Shown here piece after piece: positions 46,927 through 56,456 of a stretch of 64,000 nt of DNA. How positions within the stretch are numbered: position 1 is the stretch's first letter; every line of letters begins with the position of its first letter. The notes under the pieces are model-generated. The model had not been told where the DNA came from. It did no database searches and saw only the letters and a list, made by a program, of their open reading frames with translations. Both the position numbers and the translations under genes were made by a program. Source of the stretch: Vibrio sp. RE86 (GTDB lineage Bacteria > Pseudomonadota > Gammaproteobacteria > Enterobacterales > Vibrionaceae); NCBI RefSeq assembly GCF_013114545.1, contig NZ_VTXI01000003.1:62001-126000 (forward strand), in the 5' to 3' direction.

Positions 46927-47466
46927 CTACTCCTTTCTACCTTTCTTCGCTTCATGCATTCGAGTAAAACGAGTCGCCTTACGCTCTTTCTTCTTCTCTT
47001 TGCGTCGACGTTTAAAGAAGGATTGAAGTTGGTGTCGACACTCTTTCTCGAATAACCCTTGCTCGACATCCGCGTAGTGGTAAGCCGCTTGATGTTCGAA
47101 TAGATTCAATACTGTTCCAGCTGCTCCAGCTTTAAGATCTGGCGCACCAAAGACAATACGTTTCACACGGCTATGCAACAGTGCCCCAGCACACATTGGA
47201 CACGGCTCTAAGGTTACGTATAGCGTTGTATCAAGCAGTCGGTAGTTCTCTAATACTTGACCAGCCTTACGCAATACCTGCATTTCAGCGTGTGCTGTCG
47301 CATCATGTTGACCAATCGACTCATTCCAACCTTCAGCAATGATCTCACCATCTTTTACCAGCACTGCACCAACAGGGACTTCACCTTGCGCTTCTGCTTG
47401 AGCGGCCAGCTCCATCGCTCGGCGCATAAACAGTTCATCTTGAGGGGAAAATTGAGATTCAGACAA
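46927..47466 (-). CDS. tadA: tRNA(Arg) adenosine-34 deaminase TadA
   Basis: It converts A34 to inosine in tRNA-Arg(ACG) and is essential in most bacteria. The zinc deaminase motifs are DATAHAEMQVLRKA (His, catalytic Glu) and TLEPCPMCAGALL. A TTG at 47466 with GGAG six bases before it is the best start (179 residues); another TTG four codons upstream is possible, and no suitable ATG exists. The C-terminal tail is longer and very basic (KRRRKEKKKERKATRF), probably for tRNA binding. Confidence 0.93.
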   Translation of the reverse strand: MSESQFSPQDELFMRRAMELAAQAEAQGEVPVGAVLVKDGEIIAEGWNESIGQHDATAHAEMQVLRKAGQVLENYRLLDTTLYVTLEPCPMCAGALLHSRVKRIVFGAPDLKAGAAGTVLNLFEHQAAYHYADVEQGLFEKECRHQLQSFFKRRRKEKKKERKATRFTRMHEAKKGRKE

Positions 47467-47572
47467 AGAAAGCTCCAATTCGTTGAGTAAGCGACTAAGG
47501 ATAGCGAATTCTACCCGTATGATAGAGGAAGTGGAAGTAAGTTAGGTATGCACAACTTACACGCAGGGCATA

Positions 47573-47602
47573 AAAAAGCGCCAGTCTTTCGACCAGCGCT
47601 TT
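47573..47602 (-). terminator. terminator downstream of the AbgT-family gene
   Basis: The arms AAAGCGCCAGTC/GACCAGCGCTTT (two mismatches) with a TTTC loop are followed on the minus strand by six Ts. Confidence 0.75.
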
Positions 47603-47620
47603 CTACTCTCTAATATCGAA

Positions 47621-47660
47621 ATAGTTGGTGTTGTAGCTAAGCCGCTACAGCGCCAACTAT
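47621..47660 (-). other. long hairpin immediately after the AbgT-family gene
   Basis: The arms ATAGTTGGTGTTGTAGC and GCTACAGCGCCAACTAT pair over 17 bp with two mismatches, ending 8 nt from the stop codon. With the terminator at 47573 it makes two stem-loops in tandem at the mRNA 3' end; the upstream one probably stabilises the message. Confidence 0.5.
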
Positions 47661-47668
47661 GACGGTAT

Positions 47669-49228
47669 TTACATTGTGTAAGTGTATGGAGCTTGGATAC
47701 CTAGAGGAATACCTAGCATCCAGTAAGCCACTAGGAAGATTGACCAACCGATTAGCATTGCAATCGAGAATGGCATCATCAGTGATGCAAGCGTACCGAT
47801 ACCTGTCGACTTCACGTAACGCTGACAGTAAACAACCACTAGAGGGAAGAATACCATTAGAGGTGAGATGATGTTCGACACAGAGTCACCTACACGGTAT
47901 GCCGCTTGTGATAGCTCTGGAGAAATACCTACAGCCATTAGCATAGGAACTAGGATTGGACCAATCAGCGCCCATTTCGCCGATGCAGAACCGATTAGAA
48001 GGTTAACCGCAGCTGTTAGAAGGATCATACCAATGATGGTAGCTTCACCTGGTAGGTTCATCGCTTTCAGACCTTCTGCACCGTATAGCGCAAGCATAGT
48101 ACCGATATTTGACTGAGCAAATGCAGATAGGAACTGTGCACAGAAGAACGACATTACAATGTAGGCACCCATTGTCGACATTGTGTCAGACATGGCTTTG
48201 ATGATGTCGTTACTTGTTTTGAACGTACCTGAAACTTTACCGTAAACGTAGCCAGGGATGATGAACAGGATAAAGATCAATGGAACGATCGACTTCATCA
48301 GTGGCGCAGAGAACGCTGTGATTTCACCATCAGGAGAGCGAAGCGCTGAGTTTTCAGGAAGGATTGCTGCGATCAGTACTGCAATACCTGCCATCATAGC
48401 CCAACCCGCGTAGCGGAATGCTTTTGACTCAAGCTCAGTGAAAGAACCTAGATCTGGTGCTTGCTCTGCATCTTCATCAATTGGCGTATTCGCTAGGCGT
48501 GGCTCAATGATTTTCTCAGTCACATACCAACCGATAGCAACAATAAGCACTGAAGAAAGACCAGTGAAGAAGATATTCGCTAGAGGGTTGACGACATATT
48601 CTGGGTCAAGTACCTGAGCCGCTGTTTGCGTGAAACCAGCTAGTAGAGGGTCAATACCTGAAGGGATGAAGTTTGCAGAGAAACCGCCAGATACACCAGC
48701 AAATGCAGCTGCAATACCCGCTAGAGGGTGACGACCTGCTGCGTGGAAGATGATACCACCTAGAGGAATAACCAGTACGTAGCCCGCATCAGCAGCAGTG
48801 TGCGATACGATAGCCACTAGAATTAGCATTGGTGTCAGAAGCTTTGCTGGCGTGAAGTTCAGCATCTTCTTTAGACCCGTCGTGATGAAACCTGAAGAGT
48901 CAGCAACACCAACACCTAGCATCGCAACAAGAACGATACCTAAAGGCGCAAAACCTGTGAATGTTGTCACCATGTTCGCTAGGAAGCTTGCTAGAGATTC
49001 GCCAGTTAAAAGGTTGTTGATTGCAAGCGTTTCACCCGAACGTGGGTTAATAAGATCAAAACTAATGTTTGATAGTAGAGCAGATGCTGCCCATGTAATG
49101 ACAAGTGCCCAGAAGAACAAAATTGCAGGATCTGGGATCTTGTTACCTGCGCGCTCGATAAAGTTTAAGAAGCGATCCATCCCACTCGGCTTGTCAGATG
49201 GTGCTTTGTTTACTGCTTGGTTACTCAT
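47669..49228 (-). CDS. AbgT family transporter
   Basis: A 519-residue membrane protein with about a dozen helices. The N-terminal ERAGNKIPDPAILFFWALVI and the conserved VAIVSHTAADAGYVLVIPLGGIIFHAAGRHPLAGIAAAFAGVSGGFSAN-type region identify the AbgT family (E. coli AbgT takes up p-aminobenzoyl-glutamate; other members export sulfonamides). The substrate here is unknown. The start has AGTTACC-type weak context. A 274-bp gap upstream (49229-49502) shows no further gene. Confidence 0.93.
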   Translation of the reverse strand: MSNQAVNKAPSDKPSGMDRFLNFIERAGNKIPDPAILFFWALVITWAASALLSNISFDLINPRSGETLAINNLLTGESLASFLANMVTTFTGFAPLGIVLVAMLGVGVADSSGFITTGLKKMLNFTPAKLLTPMLILVAIVSHTAADAGYVLVIPLGGIIFHAAGRHPLAGIAAAFAGVSGGFSANFIPSGIDPLLAGFTQTAAQVLDPEYVVNPLANIFFTGLSSVLIVAIGWYVTEKIIEPRLANTPIDEDAEQAPDLGSFTELESKAFRYAGWAMMAGIAVLIAAILPENSALRSPDGEITAFSAPLMKSIVPLIFILFIIPGYVYGKVSGTFKTSNDIIKAMSDTMSTMGAYIVMSFFCAQFLSAFAQSNIGTMLALYGAEGLKAMNLPGEATIIGMILLTAAVNLLIGSASAKWALIGPILVPMLMAVGISPELSQAAYRVGDSVSNIISPLMVFFPLVVVYCQRYVKSTGIGTLASLMMPFSIAMLIGWSIFLVAYWMLGIPLGIQAPYTYTM

Positions 49229-49502
49229 GGTAACTCCATATGTGATGTTGTTGCCTTAGACCTTTATGGACTTATTTTCTCGGTCTATTTTCCACCAATC
49301 ATTTTAGTAAATCCGCCTAAAGAAAGCACAAGATTCTATAGTTTTTTCCATAATTGGAGACATATTTTGCAAAAACACCATCAACGTGCAACAAAAGATC
49401 CACAAATATAGCAGCAGTAAACCAACATTATTACAACCAATTTTCAATATATAACATGACGTTTTAAAAGCTACTCATTCAACCAACCAAAAATGCATCT
49501 GA

Positions 49503-49928
49503 TTACATATCAAATTCACTGTGAGATGAAAGCATGGTTTCTAAGGTTAGAGATTGACTCTCCCCTAAACGATCTGGCCATTCAACGTTGACTGAAATGC
49601 TTTTAAGTGAGGAGGAGAGCGTAGAAGATGGAGAGGCAACCTGCCAAGTTAACGAGTAAGGCGCATGAGAAGTTAGGTCTTGCCCATCAACAATGGTTGA
49701 AAATTCGCTCACCGCCATACTCGACATGGCAGATGACGCACCGCGAGTTCTAAACCATTCCAACTTTTGCTCAGCAATATTCATTGCCTGATTACTTTTT
49801 ACAGCAAAGTCTGCGCGTTGCTCAACAAAGGATTGCATTTTCACCAAGCCCAACGAAGCAACCCCTATCAACAGAAAGGCGATAAGAACCTCAATAAAGC
49901 TAAAACCAGACTGCTTACTACTGCACAT
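49503..49928 (-). CDS. pilV: type IV pilus minor pilin PilV-like
   Basis: A 141-residue prepilin-like protein. The class III signal is KQSG|FSFIEVLIAFLLIGVASLGLVKMQ, with Glu5 of the mature form and the hydrophobic helix. The family likeness is PilV (also MshD/PulI-like). The start is well placed after AGGAGG. It overlaps the upstream PilX-like gene by 11 nt and is last of the four-gene minor-pilin operon. Minor pilins prime pilus assembly and form the tip. Confidence 0.85.
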   Translation of the reverse strand: MCSSKQSGFSFIEVLIAFLLIGVASLGLVKMQSFVEQRADFAVKSNQAMNIAEQKLEWFRTRGASSAMSSMAVSEFSTIVDGQDLTSHAPYSLTWQVASPSSTLSSSLKSISVNVEWPDRLGESQSLTLETMLSSHSEFDM

Positions 49929-51165
49929 ACCAGCCTCCTGCGACCCATGAGAGCTCTTTGGGTTTATTGCTTAAACTGTTTGATGAAGAATAGTCGAGGT
50001 TATAGGAGCCGTTTAAAACCACTTCTCCCCCCTCGGAATCAAAATTCATCCCGCCCTTAGGGTGAAATGCACCATTATCAAAGTAGATGGTTTTAGGTCC
50101 TAGATGACTGGTGATTACGCCATGAAAAGAGACATCATTCCAATAGTCAGCGATCTTAGCAGTCGTAAAATCACTCAAGCTCATGTCCACCATGTGATAC
50201 ACAGAACCCTCAAAAGTTAGAGCACTATTGGCCGCAAAAATACCATTTTCGACCACCAGTGAATGAGGGCCGTAAACCACTAACGGCATATTCACAATGC
50301 AGTGACCTTCAATCCAAAGCTTTCTATTGGTTGCGGTAAAGCGCGTGTTAATAATATCAGTGCAATCATGGCCATCTGCGACAGTTGGCAACGACACAAC
50401 CTCATAGCCCGACTTAATCAGCGCAATGTTGCCCGGCGTTTTCTCCATATTGAAGTAGTTCTTAAAAGGGTCGAGTGAGGAGTCCTGTTTATAGTCATTA
50501 CCAAAATCGTTCGGTGAAGACGTTGTGTCACTGTTAGAAGCCAATGTCGTTTTATGATCTGTAGAGCACTCCCCAGAAAAGCCGTCAAATGGCCCGTTCG
50601 TCATGGGCTCTGTTGTCTGTAACTTGTCTGATGACGTTGTGGTTTCATAGGTCACGACACTTTTATAGCGCACAGCCACACAATCATATTTTCCATCTGA
50701 GTTGGGCGACCTAGGGGCATCAGGGGCGATATCTGCACTGCCTCTGATTCGTAAGTCAGCCGTGGTTTGGATAGCCCCAAAACCGGTCTTAGAGGCGAAA
50801 AGAACTTGTTTACTCAGCTTATGGGTATCGCTATTGGCATGAATCGCGTATTTATCACTCCCCAGAGATTCAGCATACAACTCGTCCAAATCAAGACGGT
50901 TTTTACATGTTGCATCCAATACGGTGTTCGATGCGCTAGAAAGTGCAGCGAGCTGAGAGGTGTCGTCCGCGATATAGGCATACAAACATTCGACTCCCCC
51001 TTCTGACTGCCAATGTGCTTGCTGAGCCTTTACCTCATTTTGAGCGCGTTTGAGCTGGTAAAAGGTCGTCTTGTATGCGCCCATCGTTAACATCAAAGCG
51101 ATAACCAGAAGCACTGACACGATAATCAAGGTCATGACACCTTGTTGCCTGCGTAACGATCTCAT
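49918..51165 (-). CDS. type IV pilus assembly protein, PilX-like with a large C-terminal domain
   Basis: A 415-residue minor-pilin-like protein. The N-terminus (MRSLRRQQGVMTLIIVSVLLVIALMLTMGAYKTTFYQLKRAQNEV) is a PilX-type prepilin signal and helix with a less standard cleavage site. The remaining 350 residues have cysteines (ECLY, TCKN, HDCTD, HCIV) and a repetitive beta-rich end (LWIEGHCIVNMPLVVYG, HSLVVENGIFAANS, LTFEGS), perhaps a beta-helix. The ATG overlaps the upstream stop (ATGA). It is much longer than typical PilX and may sit at the pilus tip. Confidence 0.8.
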   Translation of the reverse strand: MRSLRRQQGVMTLIIVSVLLVIALMLTMGAYKTTFYQLKRAQNEVKAQQAHWQSEGGVECLYAYIADDTSQLAALSSASNTVLDATCKNRLDLDELYAESLGSDKYAIHANSDTHKLSKQVLFASKTGFGAIQTTADLRIRGSADIAPDAPRSPNSDGKYDCVAVRYKSVVTYETTTSSDKLQTTEPMTNGPFDGFSGECSTDHKTTLASNSDTTSSPNDFGNDYKQDSSLDPFKNYFNMEKTPGNIALIKSGYEVVSLPTVADGHDCTDIINTRFTATNRKLWIEGHCIVNMPLVVYGPHSLVVENGIFAANSALTFEGSVYHMVDMSLSDFTTAKIADYWNDVSFHGVITSHLGPKTIYFDNGAFHPKGGMNFDSEGGEVVLNGSYNLDYSSSNSLSNKPKELSWVAGGWYVQ

Positions 51166-51809
51166 TGCCAATTCCTTTGCATCATTTGAATACTGGTTTG
51201 GTAAGAGACAGTCGGGTCGTCAACAAGGTGCCCATCAACAGAGACGGTTACCCATTGGCTTTTAGAAGTGCTTCCCTCAACTTGGCTAGTCGAAAAGTCG
51301 AAAGCCGTCACCGAAATCTGTTTGGTATCGAAGAGAGTAAAGCAATTGCCTCCAGGTCCCGACGTTGCAGCTGCGGAAACAGTGAGCAGCGCCGAGGAGT
51401 GCTTTTCACAGATTTTGAGAGAATCGCCTAGGGTCGAAACAGCTGAAGACTCACGTTTGTAGACAACATGCCTTATTGCACTTGTCCCAGAAGAGGCCAC
51501 TCGGTAAACATACCCGATCAAATCACTTTCGGTATGAACAATATTGGCGGCACCAGAAAGCATCAAAGAGCTCGAGCCTATACCATCGAAACCCGCGCGT
51601 TGAACGTCTTCTTTTATTTGCTGCATCGCACTCGACAAGTTTTGAACTAGCATCAGTGATTTGGCATTTTCAGCAACCAGCTTTTGCCCTGTGACGAACA
51701 CACTTCCCACGGTACCAATCGCCGCAAGCCCCAACATTGAGGCTACCAGTAGTTCAACCAATGAGGCGCCTTTTTGACGTTTCAACAACTTAACAGCTTG
51801 GGAATTCAT
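51162..51809 (-). CDS. pilW: type IV pilus minor pilin PilW-like
   Basis: A 215-residue minor pilin. The cleavage site is in LLKRQKGASLVELLVASMLGLAAIGTVGSVF; the mature protein starts at the residue after Gly and keeps Glu5. The C-terminal half is variable. The ATG at 51809 has GGAGG before it; an upstream in-frame codon at 51830 is less likely. It overlaps the end of the FimT-like gene by 20 nt and the start of the PilX-like gene by 4 nt, so all are co-translated. Confidence 0.85.
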   Translation of the reverse strand: MNSQAVKLLKRQKGASLVELLVASMLGLAAIGTVGSVFVTGQKLVAENAKSLMLVQNLSSAMQQIKEDVQRAGFDGIGSSSLMLSGAANIVHTESDLIGYVYRVASSGTSAIRHVVYKRESSAVSTLGDSLKICEKHSSALLTVSAAATSGPGGNCFTLFDTKQISVTAFDFSTSQVEGSTSKSQWVTVSVDGHLVDDPTVSYQTSIQMMQRNWQ

Positions 51810-52296
51810 AAACGGTTCCTCCCTCGCCACAGACTAAAATTCGGCTACCTCCAAATGATCCTTTTAGGCGTAACACTTTATCGGTCTGGTTTCGTACGTA
51901 AAAACGCAAATGACCGTCCTTGATCTTCCCTCTTACTCCATCGAACTTAATCTGCTCTGAGGTATAACCGGACACCATCACAATGTCTTTATAACTACTA
52001 CCATCCAAGACCATCAGTTTATTACCGCTATTTTCTGTATCCGAATCAGTCAAGGTGAAGGTCCACTCACCCGCAGGGCTTGGATTCGACGCAGTAGAAA
52101 GGTGAGCCCAGAGATCTTTGTTTCTCCATACGGCTTCAGATTTGGCGTAGATTAAGAAGCCTTGAAGCTCATCAGCCAGGCGCTTCATCTGAGAGGTATT
52201 GTTTATATTGGTAAAGCTCGGGACTGCCACAACAAGTAGAGTTCCCAGAACAATCAAAGTAATAACCAACTCAAAAAGCGTAAAGCCGCGAGACAT
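51790..52296 (-). CDS. fimT: type IV pilus minor pilin FimT/GspH-like
   Basis: A 168-residue pseudopilin of the GspH/FimT type. The short leader MSRG is followed by FTLFELVITLIVLGTLLVVAVPSF with Glu5; then QMKRLADELQGFLIYAKSEAVWRN, a typical FimT/GspH helix. The C-terminus has two cysteines (ILVCGEGG, FPSC). It is the first gene of the leftward minor-pilin operon. In other bacteria FimT binds DNA for natural transformation; that is only a possibility here. Confidence 0.85.
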   Translation of the reverse strand: MSRGFTLFELVITLIVLGTLLVVAVPSFTNINNTSQMKRLADELQGFLIYAKSEAVWRNKDLWAHLSTASNPSPAGEWTFTLTDSDTENSGNKLMVLDGSSYKDIVMVSGYTSEQIKFDGVRGKIKDGHLRFYVRNQTDKVLRLKGSFGGSRILVCGEGGTVYEFPSC

Positions 52297-52397
52297 TTCT
52301 CAGATTCCTATGCAATGCAGTGTGATGCGTATTTCTCTCTTGAATAGATGCTATCACCTAACAAAAATGGTAGGAAAATCATAAGGAAGCATTCGAA

Positions 52398-52826
52398 ATG
52401 ATTCGAAGAAATGTTTGCAATCAAAGCAAGAAGTCATGGCAAGGAATGACACTGATCGAATTAATGATTGCTGTTGCCATTATCGGAGTGCTTGGGGCGA
52501 TTGCTTATCCAAGCTATCAAGCTCACATACTCAAAGGACATCGAACGGTTGCGATGGCAGATTTAAGTAAAATTCAGTTTGAGTTAGAACGACAGTACCA
52601 AGGCAGTTATGCCTCTGCTGCCGCATCAGTATTATCAGGTGGTAGTTGCAGTTTCTGCGAAGTAGATAGTGACCAGTTTAGTCTAACTGTGTCCTCGTCA
52701 GTGACGAGTTACATGATTACAGCAACCGCTGAGGGTACACAGGCTAATGACAAATGTTCTAGCAACACATACTCAGCGTTGACTCTAGATCAACTCAACC
52801 AACGTGCACCTACTGACTGCTGGTAA
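52398..52826 (+). CDS. pilE: type IV pilin PilE-like
   Basis: A 142-residue prepilin. The long leader (about 16 residues, with KKSWQG) is followed by MTLIELMIAVAIIGVLGAIAYPSYQ. A disulfide region lies at SGGSCSFCEVDSD and near the C-terminus (DKCSSN, PTDCW). It is divergent from the FimT-PilW-PilX-PilV operon, 101 bp away, and probably belongs to the same pilus as a minor subunit rather than the major pilin. AAGGAAG precedes the ATG. Confidence 0.85.
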   Translation: MIRRNVCNQSKKSWQGMTLIELMIAVAIIGVLGAIAYPSYQAHILKGHRTVAMADLSKIQFELERQYQGSYASAAASVLSGGSCSFCEVDSDQFSLTVSSSVTSYMITATAEGTQANDKCSSNTYSALTLDQLNQRAPTDCW

Positions 52827-52854
52827 TAAAAAAGCCTGCATTATATGCAGGCTT
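52826..52854 (-). terminator. terminator of dnaJ
   Basis: A stem AAGCCTGCAT/ATGCAGGCTT with a tight loop; on the minus strand it is followed by six Ts. Confidence 0.8.
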
Positions 52855-52890
52855 CAAAATCGTTAATTATCCCGTCCTAAATAACGGTGA

Positions 52891-54036
52891 TTAGCTTGTT
52901 AGGTCATCAAAGAACTTTTTCACACCATTGAAAAAGCCTTCAGACTTTGGCTTGTGCTTAGTCGCAGCTTCGCCACCACATGACTCTTCAAACTCTTTCA
53001 GTAGTTCTTTTTGACGTGAGCTTAGATTAACTGGTGTTTCTACCACTAGCTTCACAATCAAGTCACCTACGCCGCCGCCGCGAACGCCTTTCACACCTTT
53101 ACCACGCATACGGAACATGCGGCTTGTTTGTGTCTCAGAAGGTACTTTCAGATTTACACGGCCATCAAGAGTTGGAACTTCAACTTCACCACCTAGTGCA
53201 GCCATTGCAAAACTTACCGGGACTTCGCAGTAAAGGTTGTTGCCGTCACGTTCAAAGATGTGGTGCTCTTTTACGTGTACTTGTACGTACAGATCGCCTG
53301 CTGGTGCGCCGTGCTCTCCCGCTTCACCCTCACCAGAAAGACGAATACGATCGCCTGTATCCACGCCTGCTGGGATCTTAACGTTAAGAGTTTTCGTTTT
53401 CTGTTTGCGGCCTTGACCATGACATGATTTACATGGGTTCTTAATGATCTTGCCTTTACCGTTACATGTCGGACACGTTTGCTGAACCGCAAAGAAGCCT
53501 TGACGCATTTGTACTTGGCCATGACCATGACAGGTGCTACAAGTCTCTGCTGAAGAGCCTTTCTCAGCACCGCTACCATCACAAGTATCACACTCTACCA
53601 GTGTTGGTACTTCGATCTCTTTAGACACACCACGAACCGCTTCTTCAAGCGTTAATTCCATGTTGTAACGTAGATCTGAACCACGCTGCGCACGATGACC
53701 ACCGCCACCACGACGACCACCACCGAAGATATCACCGAAGACATCACCGAAAATATCGCCAAAGTCAGCACCGCCGCCACCGAAGCCGCCACCGCCGCCC
53801 ATGCCACCTTGTTCAAAGGCAGCATGACCGTACTGGTCATAAGCGGCACGTTTTTGAGCGTCAGTAAGAATTTCGTACGCTACTTTTACTTCTTTAAACT
53901 TTTCTGCAGCGCTGTCATCACCCTGGTTACGGTCTGGGTGGTATTTCATCGCTAAGCGCTTGTACGCTTTCTTAATATCGCGCTCTGATGCATCGCGGCT
54001 TACGCCTAATACTTCGTAAAAATCACGTTTTGACAT
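52891..54036 (-). CDS. dnaJ: co-chaperone DnaJ
   Basis: An Hsp40 that stimulates the DnaK ATPase and delivers substrates. The protein has 381 residues from the ATG at 54036 ([15 protein letters not shown]); a few upstream in-frame codons are not used. The J domain has HPDRN, followed by the Gly/Phe region ([13 protein letters not shown]), four zinc-finger CxxCxGxG-type repeats ([32 protein letters not shown]) and the C-terminal substrate domains. It is downstream of dnaK. Confidence 0.98.
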   Translation of the reverse strand: MSKRDFYEVLGVSRDASERDIKKAYKRLAMKYHPDRNQGDDSAAEKFKEVKVAYEILTDAQKRAAYDQYGHAAFEQGGMGGGGGFGGGGADFGDIFGDVFGDIFGGGRRGGGGHRAQRGSDLRYNMELTLEEAVRGVSKEIEVPTLVECDTCDGSGAEKGSSAETCSTCHGHGQVQMRQGFFAVQQTCPTCNGKGKIIKNPCKSCHGQGRKQKTKTLNVKIPAGVDTGDRIRLSGEGEAGEHGAPAGDLYVQVHVKEHHIFERDGNNLYCEVPVSFAMAALGGEVEVPTLDGRVNLKVPSETQTSRMFRMRGKGVKGVRGGGVGDLIVKLVVETPVNLSSRQKELLKEFEESCGGEAATKHKPKSEGFFNGVKKFFDDLTS

Positions 54037-54165
54037 GTTCTTCGTCACCAATGTAGTACTGCAAACAGTGGGTTAGTCGGCCACCGCTTGGTGTTTGTAT
54101 CATTCTAGATAAAGGCTTTAGCTTTAAGAAAAGTGCTTATCTGGAAGGACATTGTATTTACAAAC

Positions 54166-54199
54166 ATACGGGCGTGTGAGTTTCCCCAAACGCCCGTAT
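54166..54199 (-). other. hairpin in the dnaK-dnaJ intergenic region
   Basis: A 10-bp perfect stem ATACGGGCGT/ACGCCCGTAT with a 14-nt loop, in the 284-bp gap between dnaK and dnaJ. It has no good T run and could attenuate or process the dnaKJ message. Confidence 0.5.
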
Positions 54200-54250
54200 T
54201 TAAATTGTTAAAAAGACATTTATCTATGCTAGAACGCGTTAGTTCAAGGA

Positions 54251-54287
54251 GAAGGCACGGAGCTTACGGACGTAAGTGAGTACCTTC
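54251..54287. repeat. REP-like double stem in the dnaK-dnaJ gap
   Basis: The outer arms GAAGGCAC/GTACCTTC enclose an inner CTTAC-GGAC-GTAAG stem. It lies 34 bp after the dnaK stop. It has the look of an extragenic palindrome that stabilises upstream mRNA; it occurs once in this window. Confidence 0.45.
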
Positions 54288-54320
54288 GACGCAGACATCA
54301 CGTGTTATAGCGATGATAAA

Positions 54321-56234
54321 TTATTTTTTGTCGTCTTTAACTTCTTCAAACTCTGCATCTACAACATCGTCGTCTTGCTTAGGCTGTTCACCTGCATCCG
54401 CGCCTGCTTGTTGTGCTTGAGCTTGCTGCTGAGCGATTTCCATCAGTTTTTGAGCTGCTTGCATTAGCTCTTGAACTTTAGCGTCGATCGCTTCTTTGTC
54501 GTCGCCAGACTTAACTTCTTCTAGCGCCTTGATTGCAGCTTCAATCTTCTCTTTCTCGTCTGCAGGTAGAGCTTCACCAGCTTCTTCTACTTGCTTACGA
54601 GTACCGTGAATCATTTGGTCTGCTTGGTTACGTGCAGTTACTAACTCTTCGAACTTCTTGTCCGCTTCTTTGTTAGCTTCTGCTTCTTGTACCATTTTCT
54701 CGATTTCTTCGTCTGATAGACCGCCAGAAGCTTGGATAGTGATCTTCTGTTCTTTACCAGTCGCTTTATCTTTCGCAGATACGTTTAGGATACCGTCAGC
54801 ATCTAGGTCGAAAGTTACTTCGATTTGTGGCATGCCACGTGGTGCTGGCTGGATACCTTCTAGGTTGAACTGACCAAGAGACTTGTTGTAAGTCGCTTGC
54901 TTACGCTCACCTTGTAGTACGTGGATAGTTACCGCGCTCTGGTTGTCTTCAGCTGTAGAGAACACTTGGTCCGCTTTAGTAGGGATAGTTGTGTTTTTCT
55001 CGATTAGCTTAGTCATTACGCCGCCCATCGTTTCGATACCGAAAGATAGAGGAGTAACGTCTAGTAGAAGTACGTCTTTAACGTCACCTGCTAGTACACC
55101 ACCTTGAACTGCAGCACCCATTGCTACTGCTTCATCTGGGTTCACGTCACGGCGAGCTTCTTTACCGAAGAACTCAGCAACTTTAGCTTGAACCATTGGC
55201 ATACGAGTCTGACCACCAACTAGGATTACGTCAGTGATGTCGCCTACAGATAGGTCAGCATCCGCTAGAGCAACTTTTAGTGGCTCAAGAGAACGTTGAA
55301 CTAGGTCTTCAACTAGAGATTCTAGTTTCGCACGTGTCACTTTAACGTTCATGTGCTTAGGACCAGTTGCATCAGCTGTTACGTAAGGTAGGTTTACGTC
55401 AGTTTGAGTAGTAGAAGAAAGCTCGATTTTCGCTTTTTCTGCTGCTTCTTTAACACGCTGCATTGCTAGTGGATCAGTTTTAAGATCGATACCTTGCTCT
55501 TTCTTAAACTCTTCTACTAGGTAGTTGATCATGCGGTTATCAAAGTCTTCACCACCTAAGTGAGTATCACCGTTAGTTGCTAGAACTTCGAAAGTCTTCT
55601 CGCCTTCAACTTCATCGATTTCGATGATAGAGATATCGAATGTACCACCACCAAGGTCGTATACCGCGATAGTGCGGTCGCCGCCTTGCTTGTCTAAGCC
55701 GTAAGCTAGAGCAGCTGCAGTTGGTTCGTTGATGATACGTTTAACGTCTAGACCTGCGATACGACCAGCATCTTTAGTTGCTTGACGCTGAGCATCGTTA
55801 AAGTAAGCAGGAACAGTTACAACAGCGCCAGTTACTTCCTCACCAAGGAAGTCTTCAGCTGTTTTCTTCATTTTCTTCAGGATTTCAGCTGAAACTTGAG
55901 GAGCCGCCATTTTTTGGCCTTGTGCTTCTACCCAAGCGTCACCGTTGTCAGCCTTAACGATTCTGTAAGGCATGATTTCGATATCACGCTGAACTTCTTC
56001 ATCTTCAAAGCGACGGCCAATAAGACGCTTAATTGCAAATAGCGTGTTTGTTGGGTTTGTAACCGCTTGACGTTTAGCTGGTTGGCCTACTAGCGTTTCA
56101 CCTTCTGTGAATGCAACAACTGATGCTGTTGTACGCTCACCTTCTGCGTTTTCGATTACGCGTGGTTTGTCGCCGTCTAGTACAGCAACACATGAGTTAG
56201 TAGTACCTAAGTCAATACCAATGATTTTACCCAT
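54321..56234 (-). CDS. dnaK: molecular chaperone DnaK (Hsp70)
   Basis: A 637-residue Hsp70. The ATPase domain (1-385) starts [19 protein letters not shown] and contains [17 protein letters not shown] and [14 protein letters not shown]. The linker [16 protein letters not shown] leads to the substrate domain and a Gln/Ala-rich lid ending in the acidic tail [10 protein letters not shown]. It folds nascent and stressed proteins with DnaJ and GrpE and controls sigma-32. Two sigma-32-type promoters lie upstream. Confidence 0.99.
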   Translation of the reverse strand: MGKIIGIDLGTTNSCVAVLDGDKPRVIENAEGERTTASVVAFTEGETLVGQPAKRQAVTNPTNTLFAIKRLIGRRFEDEEVQRDIEIMPYRIVKADNGDAWVEAQGQKMAAPQVSAEILKKMKKTAEDFLGEEVTGAVVTVPAYFNDAQRQATKDAGRIAGLDVKRIINEPTAAALAYGLDKQGGDRTIAVYDLGGGTFDISIIEIDEVEGEKTFEVLATNGDTHLGGEDFDNRMINYLVEEFKKEQGIDLKTDPLAMQRVKEAAEKAKIELSSTTQTDVNLPYVTADATGPKHMNVKVTRAKLESLVEDLVQRSLEPLKVALADADLSVGDITDVILVGGQTRMPMVQAKVAEFFGKEARRDVNPDEAVAMGAAVQGGVLAGDVKDVLLLDVTPLSFGIETMGGVMTKLIEKNTTIPTKADQVFSTAEDNQSAVTIHVLQGERKQATYNKSLGQFNLEGIQPAPRGMPQIEVTFDLDADGILNVSAKDKATGKEQKITIQASGGLSDEEIEKMVQEAEANKEADKKFEELVTARNQADQMIHGTRKQVEEAGEALPADEKEKIEAAIKALEEVKSGDDKEAIDAKVQELMQAAQKLMEIAQQQAQAQQAGADAGEQPKQDDDVVDAEFEEVKDDKK

Positions 56235-56281
56235 CAGGCTATCTCCGAATAATTTTCTATTTTCGTTTTGCTATATCCCCT

Positions 56282-56309
56282 ATGTGGGGATGGAGAATCG
56301 GGTTTCAAC
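56282..56309 (-). promoter_or_regulatory. sigma-32 promoter of dnaK, proximal
   Basis: On the minus strand there is a -35 GTTGAAA, a 13-bp spacer and a -10 CCCCACAT, which agrees closely with the heat-shock consensus (CTTGAAA / CCCCATNT). It is about 50 bp upstream of the dnaK ATG. Confidence 0.85.
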
Positions 56310-56357
56310 CCTTGCTCACAAACAAAAATATGGATGTTTGCTTCTCGTATGCCACAT

Positions 56358-56385
56358 AGATAAGGGCGGCAAATGGCTTTTCAAG
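56358..56385 (-). promoter_or_regulatory. sigma-32 promoter of dnaK, distal (weaker)
   Basis: On the minus strand there is a perfect -35 CTTGAAA, a 13-bp spacer and a poorer -10 CCTTATCT. It would be a second heat-shock start, 76 bp upstream of the first. Confidence 0.6.
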
Positions 56386-56403
56386 GGAAGAAGTGAAAAA
56401 AAA

Positions 56404-56435
56404 TGAAAAAAAAGCGAACCCTTGGGCTCGCTTTT
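56404..56435 (-). terminator. terminator of the symporter gene
   Basis: A stem AAAAGCGA/TCGCTTTT with inner pairs, followed on the minus strand by eight Ts. It separates the symporter from the dnaK promoters. Confidence 0.85.
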
Positions 56436-56456
56436 GATATTTCGAAACTTTGCAGA

